A DNA stretch of 64,000 bases from Peristeroidobacter soli (GTDB lineage: Bacteria > Pseudomonadota > Gammaproteobacteria > Steroidobacterales > Steroidobacteraceae), in assembly GCF_004138485.1 (NCBI RefSeq), contig NZ_RYEV01000003.1, positions 1,116,001 to 1,180,000 on the forward strand, read 5' to 3'. Position numbers and translations under genes: made by a program. A model generated the notes under the pieces. That model had not been told where the DNA came from. It was given only the letters and a program-made list of their open reading frames with translations, and did not search any database. Positions 26,863 through 36,382 of the stretch are shown piece after piece. Position 1 is the stretch's first letter, and each line of letters starts with the position of its first letter.

Positions 26863-26914
26863 GTGACGTTCAGTTTGTCAGCGTGACGTCAGCTTCGAGT
26901 CATCGTGAGGTCAG
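26863..26914 (+). repeat. Three short direct repeats in the leader of the reductase gene
   Basis: GTGACGTTCAG (26863-26873), GTGACGTCAG (26883-26892) and GTGAGGTCAG (26905-26914) are spaced 20 and 22 bases apart, about two helical turns. They lie between the predicted promoter and the ribosome binding site. Regularly phased repeats of this kind often bind a transcription factor, but no regulator gene is next to them. Confidence 0.4.
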
Positions 26915-26964
26915 TGGGATTCGTCAGTGTGGTTCCCTCGGGGGAATCATTTCGGGAGGTCGTT

Positions 26965-27900
26965 GTGAGTTCAGTGTTCACGCGTCGGGAAGTTCTTCAG
27001 GGCGGCATTGCCGCGGGCGTTGGAATCGCAATGAGCGGTGCCATCGCCGAAGCGGCGGATTTGCCCGCGATCACCAAGGCCATTCCCTCTACGGGCGAGA
27101 AGCTGCCGGTGGTCGGTCTCGGCACCAATCAATACAGCGTGACTGAGCCCGAAGAGATCGCAGCGCGACGTGAAGTGCTGGAGAACTTCCCCAAGCTCGG
27201 CGCGAAGGTGATCGACACCGCGCGCGGCTATGGTGAATCCGAAGTCGTCATCGGCCGTCTGCTCAAGGAGCTGGGCAATCGCGATCAGATCTTTCTCGCG
27301 ACCAAGACGTCGATCCGCGGCGAGCCGCCGGCCGGCGACGGTGAGCTGGAGCTTGCGTTCCAGCGACTGCAGACCGATCGCATCGACCTGCTGCAGATTC
27401 ATAACTTCAACGCCATCGACGCGCTGTTCCCGAAGCTGCAGGAATGGAAACAGGCGAAGAAGGTTCGCTACATCGGCATCACGACCTCGACCGACGATCA
27501 GTATCCGCAAGTCATCGAGGCGCTCAACAAGCTGAAGCTGGATTTCCTGCAGGTCGATTATTCGATCGACAATCGCGGCTCCGAAGCAAAGATTCTGCCG
27601 CTCGCGAAAGAGAAAGGGGTCGCGGTGCTGACGAACGTGCCACTCGGCGGCCGTCGCGGCAGTGTGCTCACGAGGGTGCAAGGCAAGCCCCTGCCGGCCT
27701 GGGCCGCCGATTACGATGCGACCAGCTGGGCGCAGCTCTTCCTGAAGTACAACATCTCGCACCCGGCCGTGACGGCGGTGATTCCCGGCACGACCAAGAT
27801 CGCGCACCTGAAAGACAATCAGCTCGCCGGTCGCGGCCGCCTGCCGGACGCCAAGGGTCGCAAGAAGATCGAAGAGTTGTGGGCCAGCGTCTCGGCCTGA
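26965..27900 (+). CDS. Tat-exported aldo/keto reductase
   Basis: A 311-residue protein. The GTG at 26965 is chosen because GGGAGG lies at 26954-26959, five bases upstream; in-frame starts further upstream lack this. The N-terminus is a twin-arginine signal (TRREVLQGGIAAG, then a hydrophobic run and AEAAD), so it is exported folded, with its cofactor. The mature part is an aldo/keto reductase TIM barrel: VVGLGTNQYSV, KVIDTARGYGESE (catalytic Asp and Tyr), the Lys in FLATKTS, IDLLQIHNF (catalytic His) and a C-terminal VIPGTTK. The usual NADPH source in the periplasm is unclear, so this may be a specialised enzyme. Confidence 0.88.
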   Translation: MSSVFTRREVLQGGIAAGVGIAMSGAIAEAADLPAITKAIPSTGEKLPVVGLGTNQYSVTEPEEIAARREVLENFPKLGAKVIDTARGYGESEVVIGRLLKELGNRDQIFLATKTSIRGEPPAGDGELELAFQRLQTDRIDLLQIHNFNAIDALFPKLQEWKQAKKVRYIGITTSTDDQYPQVIEALNKLKLDFLQVDYSIDNRGSEAKILPLAKEKGVAVLTNVPLGGRRGSVLTRVQGKPLPAWAADYDATSWAQLFLKYNISHPAVTAVIPGTTKIAHLKDNQLAGRGRLPDAKGRKKIEELWASVSA

Positions 27901-27903
27901 CCG

Positions 27904-28362
27904 CTAACCGCCAAGATGGGGTTGCAGCCAGCGTAGCAGCCCCCCGAGCTCCATCGCGCCGGACTGCCGCGCGATCTCCCGGCCCTGCTTGAACGCAATC
28001 AGGGTCGGGATGCCTCGGATGCCGAAGCGCGCCGACAGCGACGGCTCGTTGTCCGAATTGACCTTGGCGAAGCGCGCCTTGGTCCCGAGCCTGCGGGAAG
28101 CTTCCTCGAAGTGAGGGGCCATCATTCGACAGGGACCGCACCAGGGTGCCCAAAAATCCACGATCAATGGCAGGTCGCTGCGGGTCAGGTGCCGGTCGAA
28201 CGCCGCCGTGGTCAGTTCCAGGGGATGACCCTCAAATAGCGCGTGATGACATTTCGGACACTTCGGTCCTTGCTCCAGCCGGTCGGCAGGGATCCGAACC
28301 ACGGAATCGCAATGGCCGCAGACCAGGTGGATGCCGGCGGCGGAAGGGGTGGATTGGCTCAT
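27904..28362 (-). CDS. trxC: Thioredoxin 2 (TrxC-type, zinc-binding)
   Basis: A 152-residue cytoplasmic thioredoxin. An N-terminal zinc ribbon with two CxxC pairs (CGHC and CPKC) precedes a thioredoxin domain with the active site WCGPC and the cis-Pro segment GIRGIPTLIAF. This layout is that of TrxC, the oxidative-stress thioredoxin that reduces protein disulfides with thioredoxin reductase and NADPH. The start at 28362 gives the normal length. The gene ends 3 bases after the stop of the convergent aldo/keto reductase gene. Confidence 0.93.
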   Translation of the reverse strand: MSQSTPSAAGIHLVCGHCDSVVRIPADRLEQGPKCPKCHHALFEGHPLELTTAAFDRHLTRSDLPLIVDFWAPWCGPCRMMAPHFEEASRRLGTKARFAKVNSDNEPSLSARFGIRGIPTLIAFKQGREIARQSGAMELGGLLRWLQPHLGG

Positions 28363-28524
28363 GAGGTCTGTATTACGCGTCGGGCAGGTCTCCCGGTAAT
28401 GGGGACGACAAAAATCGCATACAAGCCCGCAAGCAGGTCCGCTTTCGAGCACAATATGCGCCTCCCCAAGTCCCATTGACCCGCAGCCGCCTCCGATAAA
28501 GGGGCGGCGCATGACCGATAGCGC

Positions 28525-29880
28525 ATGAAAGATCTCACCCAAGGTTCCATCGCCGGACATCTGGTCTCACTCGCGGTCCCCACAGCGGCGGGCATGCTGT
28601 TCCAGACCCTCTATTACTTCGTCGACCTGTACTTCGTGGCCGCGCTGGGCGACTCCGCGGTGGCGGGCGTGAGCGCGGCCGGCAACGTCATGTTCATCGT
28701 GCTGGCCCTGACTCAGGTGCTCGGCGTCGGTACGGTCGCGCTGATCTCGCACGCGGTGGGGCGCAAGGATCAGCAGGACGCCAACCTGATCTTCAATCAG
28801 TCGCTGCTGATCGCCGCCTTGTGCGGTCTGATCGTGCTGGTGGCGGGCTATCTCATGGCCGGTCCGTATCTGAGCGCAGTCGCTGCCGATGAGCCGACGA
28901 TCGAGGCCGGCAAGGCCTACCTGTATTGGTTCTTCCCGGGACTGGCGCTGCAGTTCGCGCTGGTCTCCATGTCCTCGGCCTTGCGCGGCACCGGCATCGT
29001 CAAGCCGACCATGATCGTGCAGGTGCTGACAGTGCTGCTCAACACCGCGCTCGCTCCCGTGCTCATCGCCGGTTGGGGCACGGGTCACGCCATGGGCGTG
29101 GCGGGCGCGGGCCTCGCCAGCACGATCGCGATCGCGGGCGGCGTGATCCTGTTGTCGATTTATTTCGGGCGGCTGGAGAAGTATGTCTCCTTCCATCCCG
29201 AACAATGGCAGCCGCGCATCGCGGTGTGGCGTCGAATGTTGAACGTCGGTCTACCCGCGGGCGGCGAGTTCGCGCTGATGTTTCTTTATACCGCCATCAC
29301 CTACTGGGCGATTCGTGACTTCGGCGCCGCGGCCCAGGCCGGCTTCGGCATCGGCTCACGCATCATGCAAGGCATCTTCATGCCGGCCATGGCCATCGCG
29401 TTCGTGGTCGCGCCGATTGCGGGTCAGAACTATGGCGCCAAGCGCATGGACCGGGTCCGTGAGACGTTCCGTGTTGCCTCCGTGCAATGCGTGGGCATCA
29501 TGTTGGGCCTCATGATCCTGTGTCAGTGGCGTCCGGAAGCGCTCGTCGCGTTCTTCTCGCATGACCCCGAAGTCATCCGCGTCGGCGCCTTGTTCCTGCA
29601 TCTGATCTCCTGGAACTTCGTGATGAGTGGGCTGATCTTCACCTGCTCGGGTGTGTTCCAGGCGTTGGGCAATACCGTGCCGGCGTTGCTGAGCTCGGCG
29701 TCACGACTGGTTGTTTACGCGCTGCCGCTGGTGTGGCTCACCTCGCAACCGGGCTATGACATCGAGCACGTCTGGTACCTGTCGATCGCGGCTAACGTCG
29801 TGCAGGCGACGATCAGCGTGACGTTGCTCCGGAAGCAGATGCGTCTGCAGCTTGGCTCAGCTGCGACTCAGCCGGCGTAA
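28525..29880 (+). CDS. MATE-family multidrug efflux transporter
   Basis: A 451-residue inner membrane protein with about 12 transmembrane helices in two similar halves. Conserved features of the NorM/DinF-type MATE family include the N-terminal LAVPTAAGMLFQTLYYFVDLYFVAALG and, in the second half, GLPAGGEFALMF and VVAPIAGQNYGAKRMDRV. It exports cationic compounds in exchange for protons or sodium. Its 3' end overlaps the convergent sugar dehydrogenase gene by 68 bases, an unusually long tail-to-tail overlap. Confidence 0.92.
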   Translation: MKDLTQGSIAGHLVSLAVPTAAGMLFQTLYYFVDLYFVAALGDSAVAGVSAAGNVMFIVLALTQVLGVGTVALISHAVGRKDQQDANLIFNQSLLIAALCGLIVLVAGYLMAGPYLSAVAADEPTIEAGKAYLYWFFPGLALQFALVSMSSALRGTGIVKPTMIVQVLTVLLNTALAPVLIAGWGTGHAMGVAGAGLASTIAIAGGVILLSIYFGRLEKYVSFHPEQWQPRIAVWRRMLNVGLPAGGEFALMFLYTAITYWAIRDFGAAAQAGFGIGSRIMQGIFMPAMAIAFVVAPIAGQNYGAKRMDRVRETFRVASVQCVGIMLGLMILCQWRPEALVAFFSHDPEVIRVGALFLHLISWNFVMSGLIFTCSGVFQALGNTVPALLSSASRLVVYALPLVWLTSQPGYDIEHVWYLSIAANVVQATISVTLLRKQMRLQLGSAATQPA

Positions 29881-31198
29881 CGCGCCAGATACAGTTGCCG
29901 ACATCGTCGGCGACCAACAACGCGCCATCGCGGCTGACCGCCACGCCCACCGGTCGGCCGAGTGCTTCACCGTGCTGGCTGATGAATCCGGTGAGCACAT
30001 CCTCGGGCAGGCCGATCGGGCGGCCATTGGCGAAAGAAACAAATGCCACTTTGTAGCCACTGCGCGGCTCGCGATTCCACGAGCCGTGCATGCCGATGAA
30101 GGCGCCATTGCGATATTTCTCGGGCAGCATCTCGCCCTCATAGAAGATGAGGCCCAACGACGCGGTATGCGAGCCGAGCCCGTAGTCCGGCACGAGCGCC
30201 TTCGCGACCAGCTCGGGTCGCTTGGATTCGACACGCTCGTCGACGTTCTTGCCCCAGTAGCTGTACGGCCAGCCATAAAAGCCGCCGTCCTGTACCGAGG
30301 TGAGATAGTCGGGCACGAGGTTGTGACCAATCTCGTCGCGCTCGTTCACCACCGTCCACAGCACGCCACTCTGCGGTTGCCAGTCCATGCCGTTTGGATT
30401 GCGCAGCCCCGACGCGAACACACGCGTCGCGCCCGTGGCCGGATCGATCTCCCATATCGACGCGCGCTTCTCTTCCGCCTGAATGCCGTTCTCCGCGACG
30501 TTGCTGTTCGAACCGACCGTGGCGTAGAGCTTGTCACCCTTCGGACTGGCGATCAGGTTCTTGGTCCAGTGATGATTGATCGGTCCGGCGGGCAGGTCGG
30601 CGAGCTTCGTTCCTTTGTCTTTGATCTCGGTGGCGCCTGGCTCGTAGTTGAAGCGCAGCACCGCGTCGGTGTTCGCGACGTAAAACTGTTTACCGATGAG
30701 CGCCATGCCGAACGGCGAGTTCAAGCCTTCGATGAAGGTCGCTTTGACCTCGGGCTGACCGTCGCTGTTGGCATCTCGTAGCAACGTGATGCGATTCGCG
30801 CTCGCTGTTTTCGAGCCGGCCTTCTTCATCGCCTTGTCTTGAAAATACGCGCGGATTCCTTTGCCGTCGTCGGGCCGCTCCGGTGCGTTTGTTTCGGCGA
30901 CGAGCACATCGCCGTTGGGGAGCACGTAGACCCATCGCGGATGATCGAGATCGCACGCGAAGCGGGAGACGGCAAGTCCTTTCGCAGGCGTGGGCGCTTC
31001 GTCGAGTTTCCACGGCCTTGCCTTCGCAACGTGTATGGTTGGGATGAGAGATTTTTCGGGCGCGGGCAGCTTGGGATTGGCGCCGTAGCCTTGGTCGGGG
31101 GTCATTTGGGTGGTGACGTCGGCGGCGTTGGCCGCGAGGGTCGTTGCGAGGAGAGATGCGGGGAACGAGACGGTCGCGGCTTTTGTAGGCGTGCGCAT
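29813..31198 (-). CDS. PQQ-dependent sugar dehydrogenase-type protein (sorbosone dehydrogenase family)
   Basis: A 461-residue exported protein (signal peptide ending near NAADV). It belongs to the soluble glucose/L-sorbosone dehydrogenase family, a six-bladed beta-propeller that uses PQQ or acts as a lectin-like lactonase. Diagnostic segments: the leading propeller block VSRFACDLDHPRWVYVLPNGDVLVAETNAP, LNSPFGMALIGKQFYVANTD, GLRNPNGMDWQPQSGVLWTVVNERDEIG and HGSWNREPRSGYKV near the C-terminus. The catalytic His expected of glucose dehydrogenases may be that of INHHWTKN. It would oxidise an aldose or similar sugar in the periplasm. The 3' 68 bases overlap the MATE gene. Confidence 0.85.
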   Translation of the reverse strand: MRTPTKAATVSFPASLLATTLAANAADVTTQMTPDQGYGANPKLPAPEKSLIPTIHVAKARPWKLDEAPTPAKGLAVSRFACDLDHPRWVYVLPNGDVLVAETNAPERPDDGKGIRAYFQDKAMKKAGSKTASANRITLLRDANSDGQPEVKATFIEGLNSPFGMALIGKQFYVANTDAVLRFNYEPGATEIKDKGTKLADLPAGPINHHWTKNLIASPKGDKLYATVGSNSNVAENGIQAEEKRASIWEIDPATGATRVFASGLRNPNGMDWQPQSGVLWTVVNERDEIGHNLVPDYLTSVQDGGFYGWPYSYWGKNVDERVESKRPELVAKALVPDYGLGSHTASLGLIFYEGEMLPEKYRNGAFIGMHGSWNREPRSGYKVAFVSFANGRPIGLPEDVLTGFISQHGEALGRPVGVAVSRDGALLVADDVGNCIWRVTPAESQLSQAADASASGATSR

Positions 31199-31556
31199 GA
31201 CAATGGTCCCACGGGGAAGGGAGTTGTCAGGTGGAAGGGTTGGGGGTGGGTGGGAGTTCCGGGGGAGGGAGGAATGGCTACCGGTTCTTTACGACCTGTC
31301 TCCTAGCGAAGCGCATTCATCCAAAGGATGAATTTCCGCCGGCTCGGTCGCTCTCGGGTTGACGATGCAATCGATAGGCCCATACGATCTCAATGTCACG
31401 TCTGGACTGGCGTGGCGGAATTCAGGCGAGCCAACAATCAATTCGAAGCCTTGTTGCCATGGACGGTGCCTTTGCATTGCATCTCCATCACGCGGACATC
31501 GCTGCGATTACGAAACGCGTGCGTAGGTCTGCACACTGACGGGCGAGGAGTTGCGG
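31199..31556. other. Intergenic region upstream of the RHS gene
   Basis: About 360 bases with no convincing gene; short frames on both strands have no recognisable family. It contains a tight hairpin, ATTCATCC-AAA-GGATGAAT (31315-31333). The left half is purine-rich with Gs near 31240-31270, and the right half is less GC-rich than the flanking genes, which marks the left boundary of the accessory RHS region. The promoter of the RHS gene must lie here but was not identified. Confidence 0.5.
31315..31333. repeat. Eight-base-pair hairpin at the left edge of the RHS island
   Basis: ATTCATCC (31315-31322) and GGATGAAT (31326-31333) pair perfectly around an AAA loop. It lies between the divergent sugar dehydrogenase and RHS genes. 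No T-run follows on either strand, so it is not a typical terminator; it may be an operator or a leftover end of an inserted element. Confidence 0.4.
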
Positions 31557-34500
31557 ATGCGGAGTCATTATTGCGGCCATGTGCAGTCTCGAGCTGCGTT
31601 GCTCGGATCGCGTCAGGTACATTGGCTGGTTACGCTACTGCTAGTCATTGTCGCCGCCTCAAGTCATGCAGGCGACCTGGAGCCACGCTATAGATGGTGG
31701 ATAGGTGTCGGTGGTTTGACCTACTACGATAGCTTGGAAGAAGGCTTTGCAGCGTACAAGGCCTGGGAAGATGCGAACAATGAAACCCGTCCCGGCACGA
31801 ACAACGACATCTTCGTGCTCGGATACGAGCCCCATTCAAATGGCTGGACAACCAACGGACAGGTCCGGCTATATCCCTTCCGTTATCGTAGCGCTTCGAC
31901 TTGTCCGAACACCTGTCTCGCCGGCGGTATGGGATTGGCACCCGAGTGTCCGGTAGGCACTACGCTAGTCCAAATTGATGAGAGCGCGACGGTGCGCAAG
32001 GTCTATTGCGCGGAGCTGGCCCGGCCGGAACCGGACTGCGATGACTGCGGCGAGGTGGGCAATCCAATCCATCCCTCCGCAGGCGTGAAGCGTCAGGTTG
32101 AAACGGACTACGAAGCTGCGGATGGCACGCTGCGATTTGCGCGAACCTATCGCAGCGATCGCAATGGCTGGCGCCACAACTATCAGGTCGCAGCAGTCGA
32201 TGTGAGCAGCAGCTTTGGAACGCCGAGTCACTCCGCGGGCGCGTGCAAGCCCGGTGTCGGCCTGACCAGCGGCAAGCCTTATTGCTTCCGCTACATTTCA
32301 CGCGGCTCGCCGAGTGACATCGCACTGCTTCGCGCGGATGGTCGTGTGGTGTACTTCTCCAAGGTCACCGGTTTGCCGACGTCTGCGAATGTCAACGAGC
32401 GTATGACCCCTGTCCTCGACGGTGGCGGTGCTCTCATCGGCTGGGACATCCGAGATGGTCGCAATGACAGCGTGCAGCGACTGAGTCCGAGTGGCCAATT
32501 GCAGATGATCCTTCATCGCGACGGCCGGACCGAGACCCTTGCATATTCGGATGCAACCACCCCCTCCACCATCGCGCCGTTTGCCGGGTTGTTGATCAGC
32601 GTCAGCGATCAGACGGGCGCACAGCTGACGTTCACTTACGATGCTCAGGGACGTATGGCAACGATGACGGATCCGTCGGGCGGCATTTATTCGTACGCCT
32701 ATGACGAGCCCAGTTCGGTCGTGCTTGCGGGCAAGTTGCCGGTTGGCAATCTCACGTCAGTCACCTATCCGGATCAGACGAAACGCACCTACTGGTACAA
32801 CGAGCAGGACGAGACGGCCAATAACAACCAGCCTTTCGCCCTGACCGGCATTACAGACGAGGCCGGAAACCGCTACGCCACCTTTTCATACAACTCATCC
32901 GGTCGGGCCATTGCTACCGAACATGCCGGAGGCGTGGAAAGGTACTCGTTCACGTATTCCGGATCGAACGCCAGCGTTACCGATCCTCTGGGGACCGTGC
33001 GCACACACACTTACTCCACGGTGCTCGGTCTGGCGAAGAGCACGTCCATCAACAAGCCCTGCACCGGTGCGACTTGCGGCGGCAATCCTGCGGCGACGAC
33101 TACCTATGACGCCAACGGTAACGTTGCCAGCCGTACCGACTTCAACGGCCGCAAGGTTTGCTACGCGCACGACCTGTCTAGGAATTTGGAAGTCGTCCGT
33201 CTCGAGGGCGTGGCTTCTGGCGTGAGTTGCCCAGCCAATCTGAGCTACTATGTGCCTGCCGTCGGCACGAGGCAAAGGAAGATCGTAACTCAATGGCATG
33301 CAAGCTATCGCTTGCCCACTCAGATTGATGAATTGGGTAAGCGCACGACCTTCACACATGATGTCAGTGGCAATGTGTTGACCAGGACCGATCTGGATAC
33401 CACCACGAGCGAATCGCGCATCTGGACCTATACATACAACAGCTTTGGCAAAGTGCTGACAGCGGATGGTCCGCGCACCGACGTTTCGGACGTGACGACA
33501 TACACCTATTATGGCTGTACGACCGGCTATCAGTGCGGCCAGGTCCAGACCGTCACTAATGCTGCCGGGCACGTAACGACCTTCAATTCATACAACGCGC
33601 ATGGTCAGCCGCTCACGATCACTGATCCTAACGGGCGGGTTACGACGCTGACTTACGATGCACACCGGCGATTGAAGTCGCGAACCGTTGGTATTGAAGT
33701 AACATCATTCGACTACTGGTCGACAGGTCTGTTGAAGAAGGCCACGCTGCCTGACGGCAGCTATCTCGAGTACACCTATGATCCCGCTCATCGTCTGAGC
33801 GAAATTAACGACGCGGAAGGAAACCGTATCCACTACACGTTGGATGCGATGGGCAACCGCACTGGCGAGGCTGCCTACGATCCGTCCAATGCGTTGACCC
33901 GCACTCGCACGCGAGTCTTCAGTGTTCTCAATCGTCTGGAAAAGGAGATCGGCGCGGCGGGCACAGTCAACGTCACGACTACCTTCGGCTATGACAACAA
34001 TGGAAATCAAACGAGTGTGATCGCTCCGCTCGGCAGGGATGCCACTCAGGGCTACGACGAGCTGAATCGCTTGACCAGCGTTACCGATGCACTGAACGGC
34101 GTCACGCAGTATGGTTACAACGCCTTGGATCAGCTGATCTCGGTCACCGACCCGAGAGGGCTGGTCACTTCGTACTCATACAACGCGCTGGGAGACTTGG
34201 GGCAGCAAACCAGTCCAGATACCGGCGTCACGAGTAACACATACGACTCCGGCGGTAACCTCGCCACGAGCACCGACGCACGCGGCGCCGTCGCCACGTA
34301 CACTTACGATGCGCTGAATCGAGTCGCCACGGCTGCATTCTCTTCTGGCTCGACGACGGATCAGACGCTCACGTACACCTACGATGCGGGCACCTACGGC
34401 AAGGGGCGCCTCACCGGCGTCTCGGATGCCGACCACTCGTTGTCATGGACTTACGATGATCAAGGCCGTGTGCTGACTGCAGGTCAGGTCGTCGGGTCTG

Positions 34501-35939
34501 TTAGTAAAACGACGAGCTACAGCTATGCCAATGGCCTGAGGCAAAGCATGACCACGCCTTCGGGGCAGGTCATCAGTTATAGCTACACCGACGGAAAAAT
34601 CACCGGCATCAGTGTGAACGGCACCGTGCTAATTTCCAATGCCCTGTACGACCCCTTCGGTCCCGTGCGCCAATGGACCTGGAGCAACGGCTCGCTCTCG
34701 GTGCGCACATTCGACCAAGATGGCAAAGTCACCCAGATCGACAGCGCCGGTTTGAAGACTTACAGCTACGATGATGCTTTCCGCATCACCGGTATCACCG
34801 ATACCACCGATTCGGCACTGAGCTGGACGTACGGGTACGACGATCTCGATCGTCTCACGAGCGGCTCGAAGACCGGTACGACGCTCGGCTACACATACGA
34901 TGCAAACGGCAATCGCCTCACTCAAACCGGTACCGGCGCATCGACGTTCACGGTTGCAGCGAACAGCAATCGGCTTACGAGCACTTCAGGCGCGCTCGCA
35001 CGCACGTATGGGTACGACAATGCCGGCAACACGACGAGCTTCACCGGCATCACGTTCACCTACAACAACCGCGGGCGGATGAAGAGCTCGACGAAGAGCG
35101 GCGTCACCACCAACTACACCTACAACGCGCTTGGCCAGCTCATCAAGAAGGGCACGAGCACGCTGTACTACTACGACGAAGCCGGTCACATCATTGGCAT
35201 CTACACCGGTAGCGGCGCGTTAACCGAAGAAATCGTGTGGCTGGGTGATACACCCATCATTTCCCTGCGCCCCAAGGTCGGCGGTGGCATCAACATCTAC
35301 AACATCCACACTGACCACCTGAACACGCCTCGTCTCATCGTTGGCTCGGTCAATCCCGGCGTGCGCTGGCGCTGGGACGCCGACCCGTTCGGCGGTGGCA
35401 CGGTCAGCAACAATCCGTCGGGGGTGGGTGTGTTCAATTTCGATCTGCGGTTTCCCGGGCAGATTGCGATGGCGGAGACGGGGCTGAATTACAACTATCT
35501 GCGCGATTACGATCCAAATACGGGTAGGTACATTCAATCGGATCCAATCGGGTTGAGGGCCGGTATAAACACCTATGCGTACGTGAGTGCCAACCCAATC
35601 AGCCTCATCGATCGGTTTGGCCTACAGGGATTTGATCCCGGTCGCTGGCCTGAGGACCCCACCCCGGATAACAGGGATCCGCGTACGCCTTGGCAGCCGC
35701 CTGGTGCTTCCAATCGCGATCTTTGCGATCCGTACTGGCGCGTAACTGTTGAATTCAACGGGCAGCAGAACACCGGGCTTATTCCGCTTGTCTCAGAGGA
35801 AGTGGTTTCGGAGGACGGGTGTCACAAAACCGTCCTGTGTACCTACACGGGGCGCATTTTCGTCAACGTGAGATGGGGCGAAGCTAGTGCTGACAGTCGC
35901 GAGATGGTTGTTACGAAGTTCAAGACTCGAAAGAAGTAA
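31557..35939 (+). CDS. Secreted RHS/YD-repeat protein with a variable C-terminal tip
   Basis: Encodes 1460 residues. ATG at 31557 follows GAGGAG (31544-31549). A signal peptide (to about residue 39, LVTLLLVIVAASSHAG) is followed by a Cys-containing N-terminal region and a DUF6531-like entry segment (VGNPIHPSAGVKRQVETDY). The long YD-repeat shell repeats FTYDAQGR-, YSYNALG- and YTYDANGN-type units. The RHS core closes with RYIQSDPIGLRAGINTYAY (about 1324-1342). The roughly 105-residue tip after RFGL has no family I recognise; it contains two Cys and ends in KFKTRKK. Such proteins are known polymorphic toxins or cell-surface proteins; the Sec signal suggests export rather than type VI loading. 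A small lipoprotein gene follows after 4 bases. Confidence 0.9.
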   Translation: MRSHYCGHVQSRAALLGSRQVHWLVTLLLVIVAASSHAGDLEPRYRWWIGVGGLTYYDSLEEGFAAYKAWEDANNETRPGTNNDIFVLGYEPHSNGWTTNGQVRLYPFRYRSASTCPNTCLAGGMGLAPECPVGTTLVQIDESATVRKVYCAELARPEPDCDDCGEVGNPIHPSAGVKRQVETDYEAADGTLRFARTYRSDRNGWRHNYQVAAVDVSSSFGTPSHSAGACKPGVGLTSGKPYCFRYISRGSPSDIALLRADGRVVYFSKVTGLPTSANVNERMTPVLDGGGALIGWDIRDGRNDSVQRLSPSGQLQMILHRDGRTETLAYSDATTPSTIAPFAGLLISVSDQTGAQLTFTYDAQGRMATMTDPSGGIYSYAYDEPSSVVLAGKLPVGNLTSVTYPDQTKRTYWYNEQDETANNNQPFALTGITDEAGNRYATFSYNSSGRAIATEHAGGVERYSFTYSGSNASVTDPLGTVRTHTYSTVLGLAKSTSINKPCTGATCGGNPAATTTYDANGNVASRTDFNGRKVCYAHDLSRNLEVVRLEGVASGVSCPANLSYYVPAVGTRQRKIVTQWHASYRLPTQIDELGKRTTFTHDVSGNVLTRTDLDTTTSESRIWTYTYNSFGKVLTADGPRTDVSDVTTYTYYGCTTGYQCGQVQTVTNAAGHVTTFNSYNAHGQPLTITDPNGRVTTLTYDAHRRLKSRTVGIEVTSFDYWSTGLLKKATLPDGSYLEYTYDPAHRLSEINDAEGNRIHYTLDAMGNRTGEAAYDPSNALTRTRTRVFSVLNRLEKEIGAAGTVNVTTTFGYDNNGNQTSVIAPLGRDATQGYDELNRLTSVTDALNGVTQYGYNALDQLISVTDPRGLVTSYSYNALGDLGQQTSPDTGVTSNTYDSGGNLATSTDARGAVATYTYDALNRVATAAFSSGSTTDQTLTYTYDAGTYGKGRLTGVSDADHSLSWTYDDQGRVLTAGQVVGSVSKTTSYSYANGLRQSMTTPSGQVISYSYTDGKITGISVNGTVLISNALYDPFGPVRQWTWSNGSLSVRTFDQDGKVTQIDSAGLKTYSYDDAFRITGITDTTDSALSWTYGYDDLDRLTSGSKTGTTLGYTYDANGNRLTQTGTGASTFTVAANSNRLTSTSGALARTYGYDNAGNTTSFTGITFTYNNRGRMKSSTKSGVTTNYTYNALGQLIKKGTSTLYYYDEAGHIIGIYTGSGALTEEIVWLGDTPIISLRPKVGGGINIYNIHTDHLNTPRLIVGSVNPGVRWRWDADPFGGGTVSNNPSGVGVFNFDLRFPGQIAMAETGLNYNYLRDYDPNTGRYIQSDPIGLRAGINTYAYVSANPISLIDRFGLQGFDPGRWPEDPTPDNRDPRTPWQPPGASNRDLCDPYWRVTVEFNGQQNTGLIPLVSEEVVSEDGCHKTVLCTYTGRIFVNVRWGEASADSREMVVTKFKTRKK

Positions 35940-35943
35940 GCAC

Positions 35944-36348
35944 ATGAGAAAGATCTGGATCGTGCTGTTTTGCATGCTTGGCGGAGCGATCGCTGCCTGC
36001 GCTGCGGAGCCGCCGATGGATGCACGCAAGGTTCATAAAAATGAAGAATCAGCTGTGCAGGAGCAGCCAGGAAGTGCTGGCACAACTACCTTGGGCCACC
36101 CGGTCATTCGTGCCGAGTTACTGACTGTCAATAGAGGGACCATCATCGATCTCGTCGTCGGAACTGCCTTCATAACCCGCCAAGATCGAGAGGCCATTCA
36201 GATACATGGCGCACTTCCCCTCGAAGAGGGTGATCTTCTGCAGATTCATTCCGATTCGACAGTGCGTCTTCGTTCTCCCGATGGCAAGGAGATCGAGCTT
36301 CGACGTGAACACGGCGAGTGGTTTCGCTTCTCCATACGCGGCAACTGA
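35944..36348 (+). CDS. Small lipoprotein behind the RHS gene, immunity candidate
   Basis: A 134-residue protein starting 4 bases after the RHS stop. The signal ends in AIAAC, so it is a lipoprotein anchored in the envelope. The mature part has an unstructured, charged stretch and then a compact beta-rich domain (VVGTAFITRQDREAIQIHGALPLEEGDLLQIHSDSTVRLRSPDGKEIELR). That domain resembles the short FecR-like beta-sandwich (GDxLxTxxDSxVxLxLPDG). Position directly behind an RHS gene is where immunity proteins are encoded, and envelope location would suit an exported toxin. That role is inference from position only; an accessory for the RHS protein is equally possible. Confidence 0.55.
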   Translation: MRKIWIVLFCMLGGAIAACAAEPPMDARKVHKNEESAVQEQPGSAGTTTLGHPVIRAELLTVNRGTIIDLVVGTAFITRQDREAIQIHGALPLEEGDLLQIHSDSTVRLRSPDGKEIELRREHGEWFRFSIRGN

Positions 36349-36382
36349 TGCGGATATTGTAGCCGCGTCACGAGAAGCGCTT

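Noticed and set aside
31328-31693. A 121-codon plus-strand frame upstream of the RHS gene
   Set aside because: It overlaps the RHS start in another frame, shows no family similarity and has no ribosome binding site.
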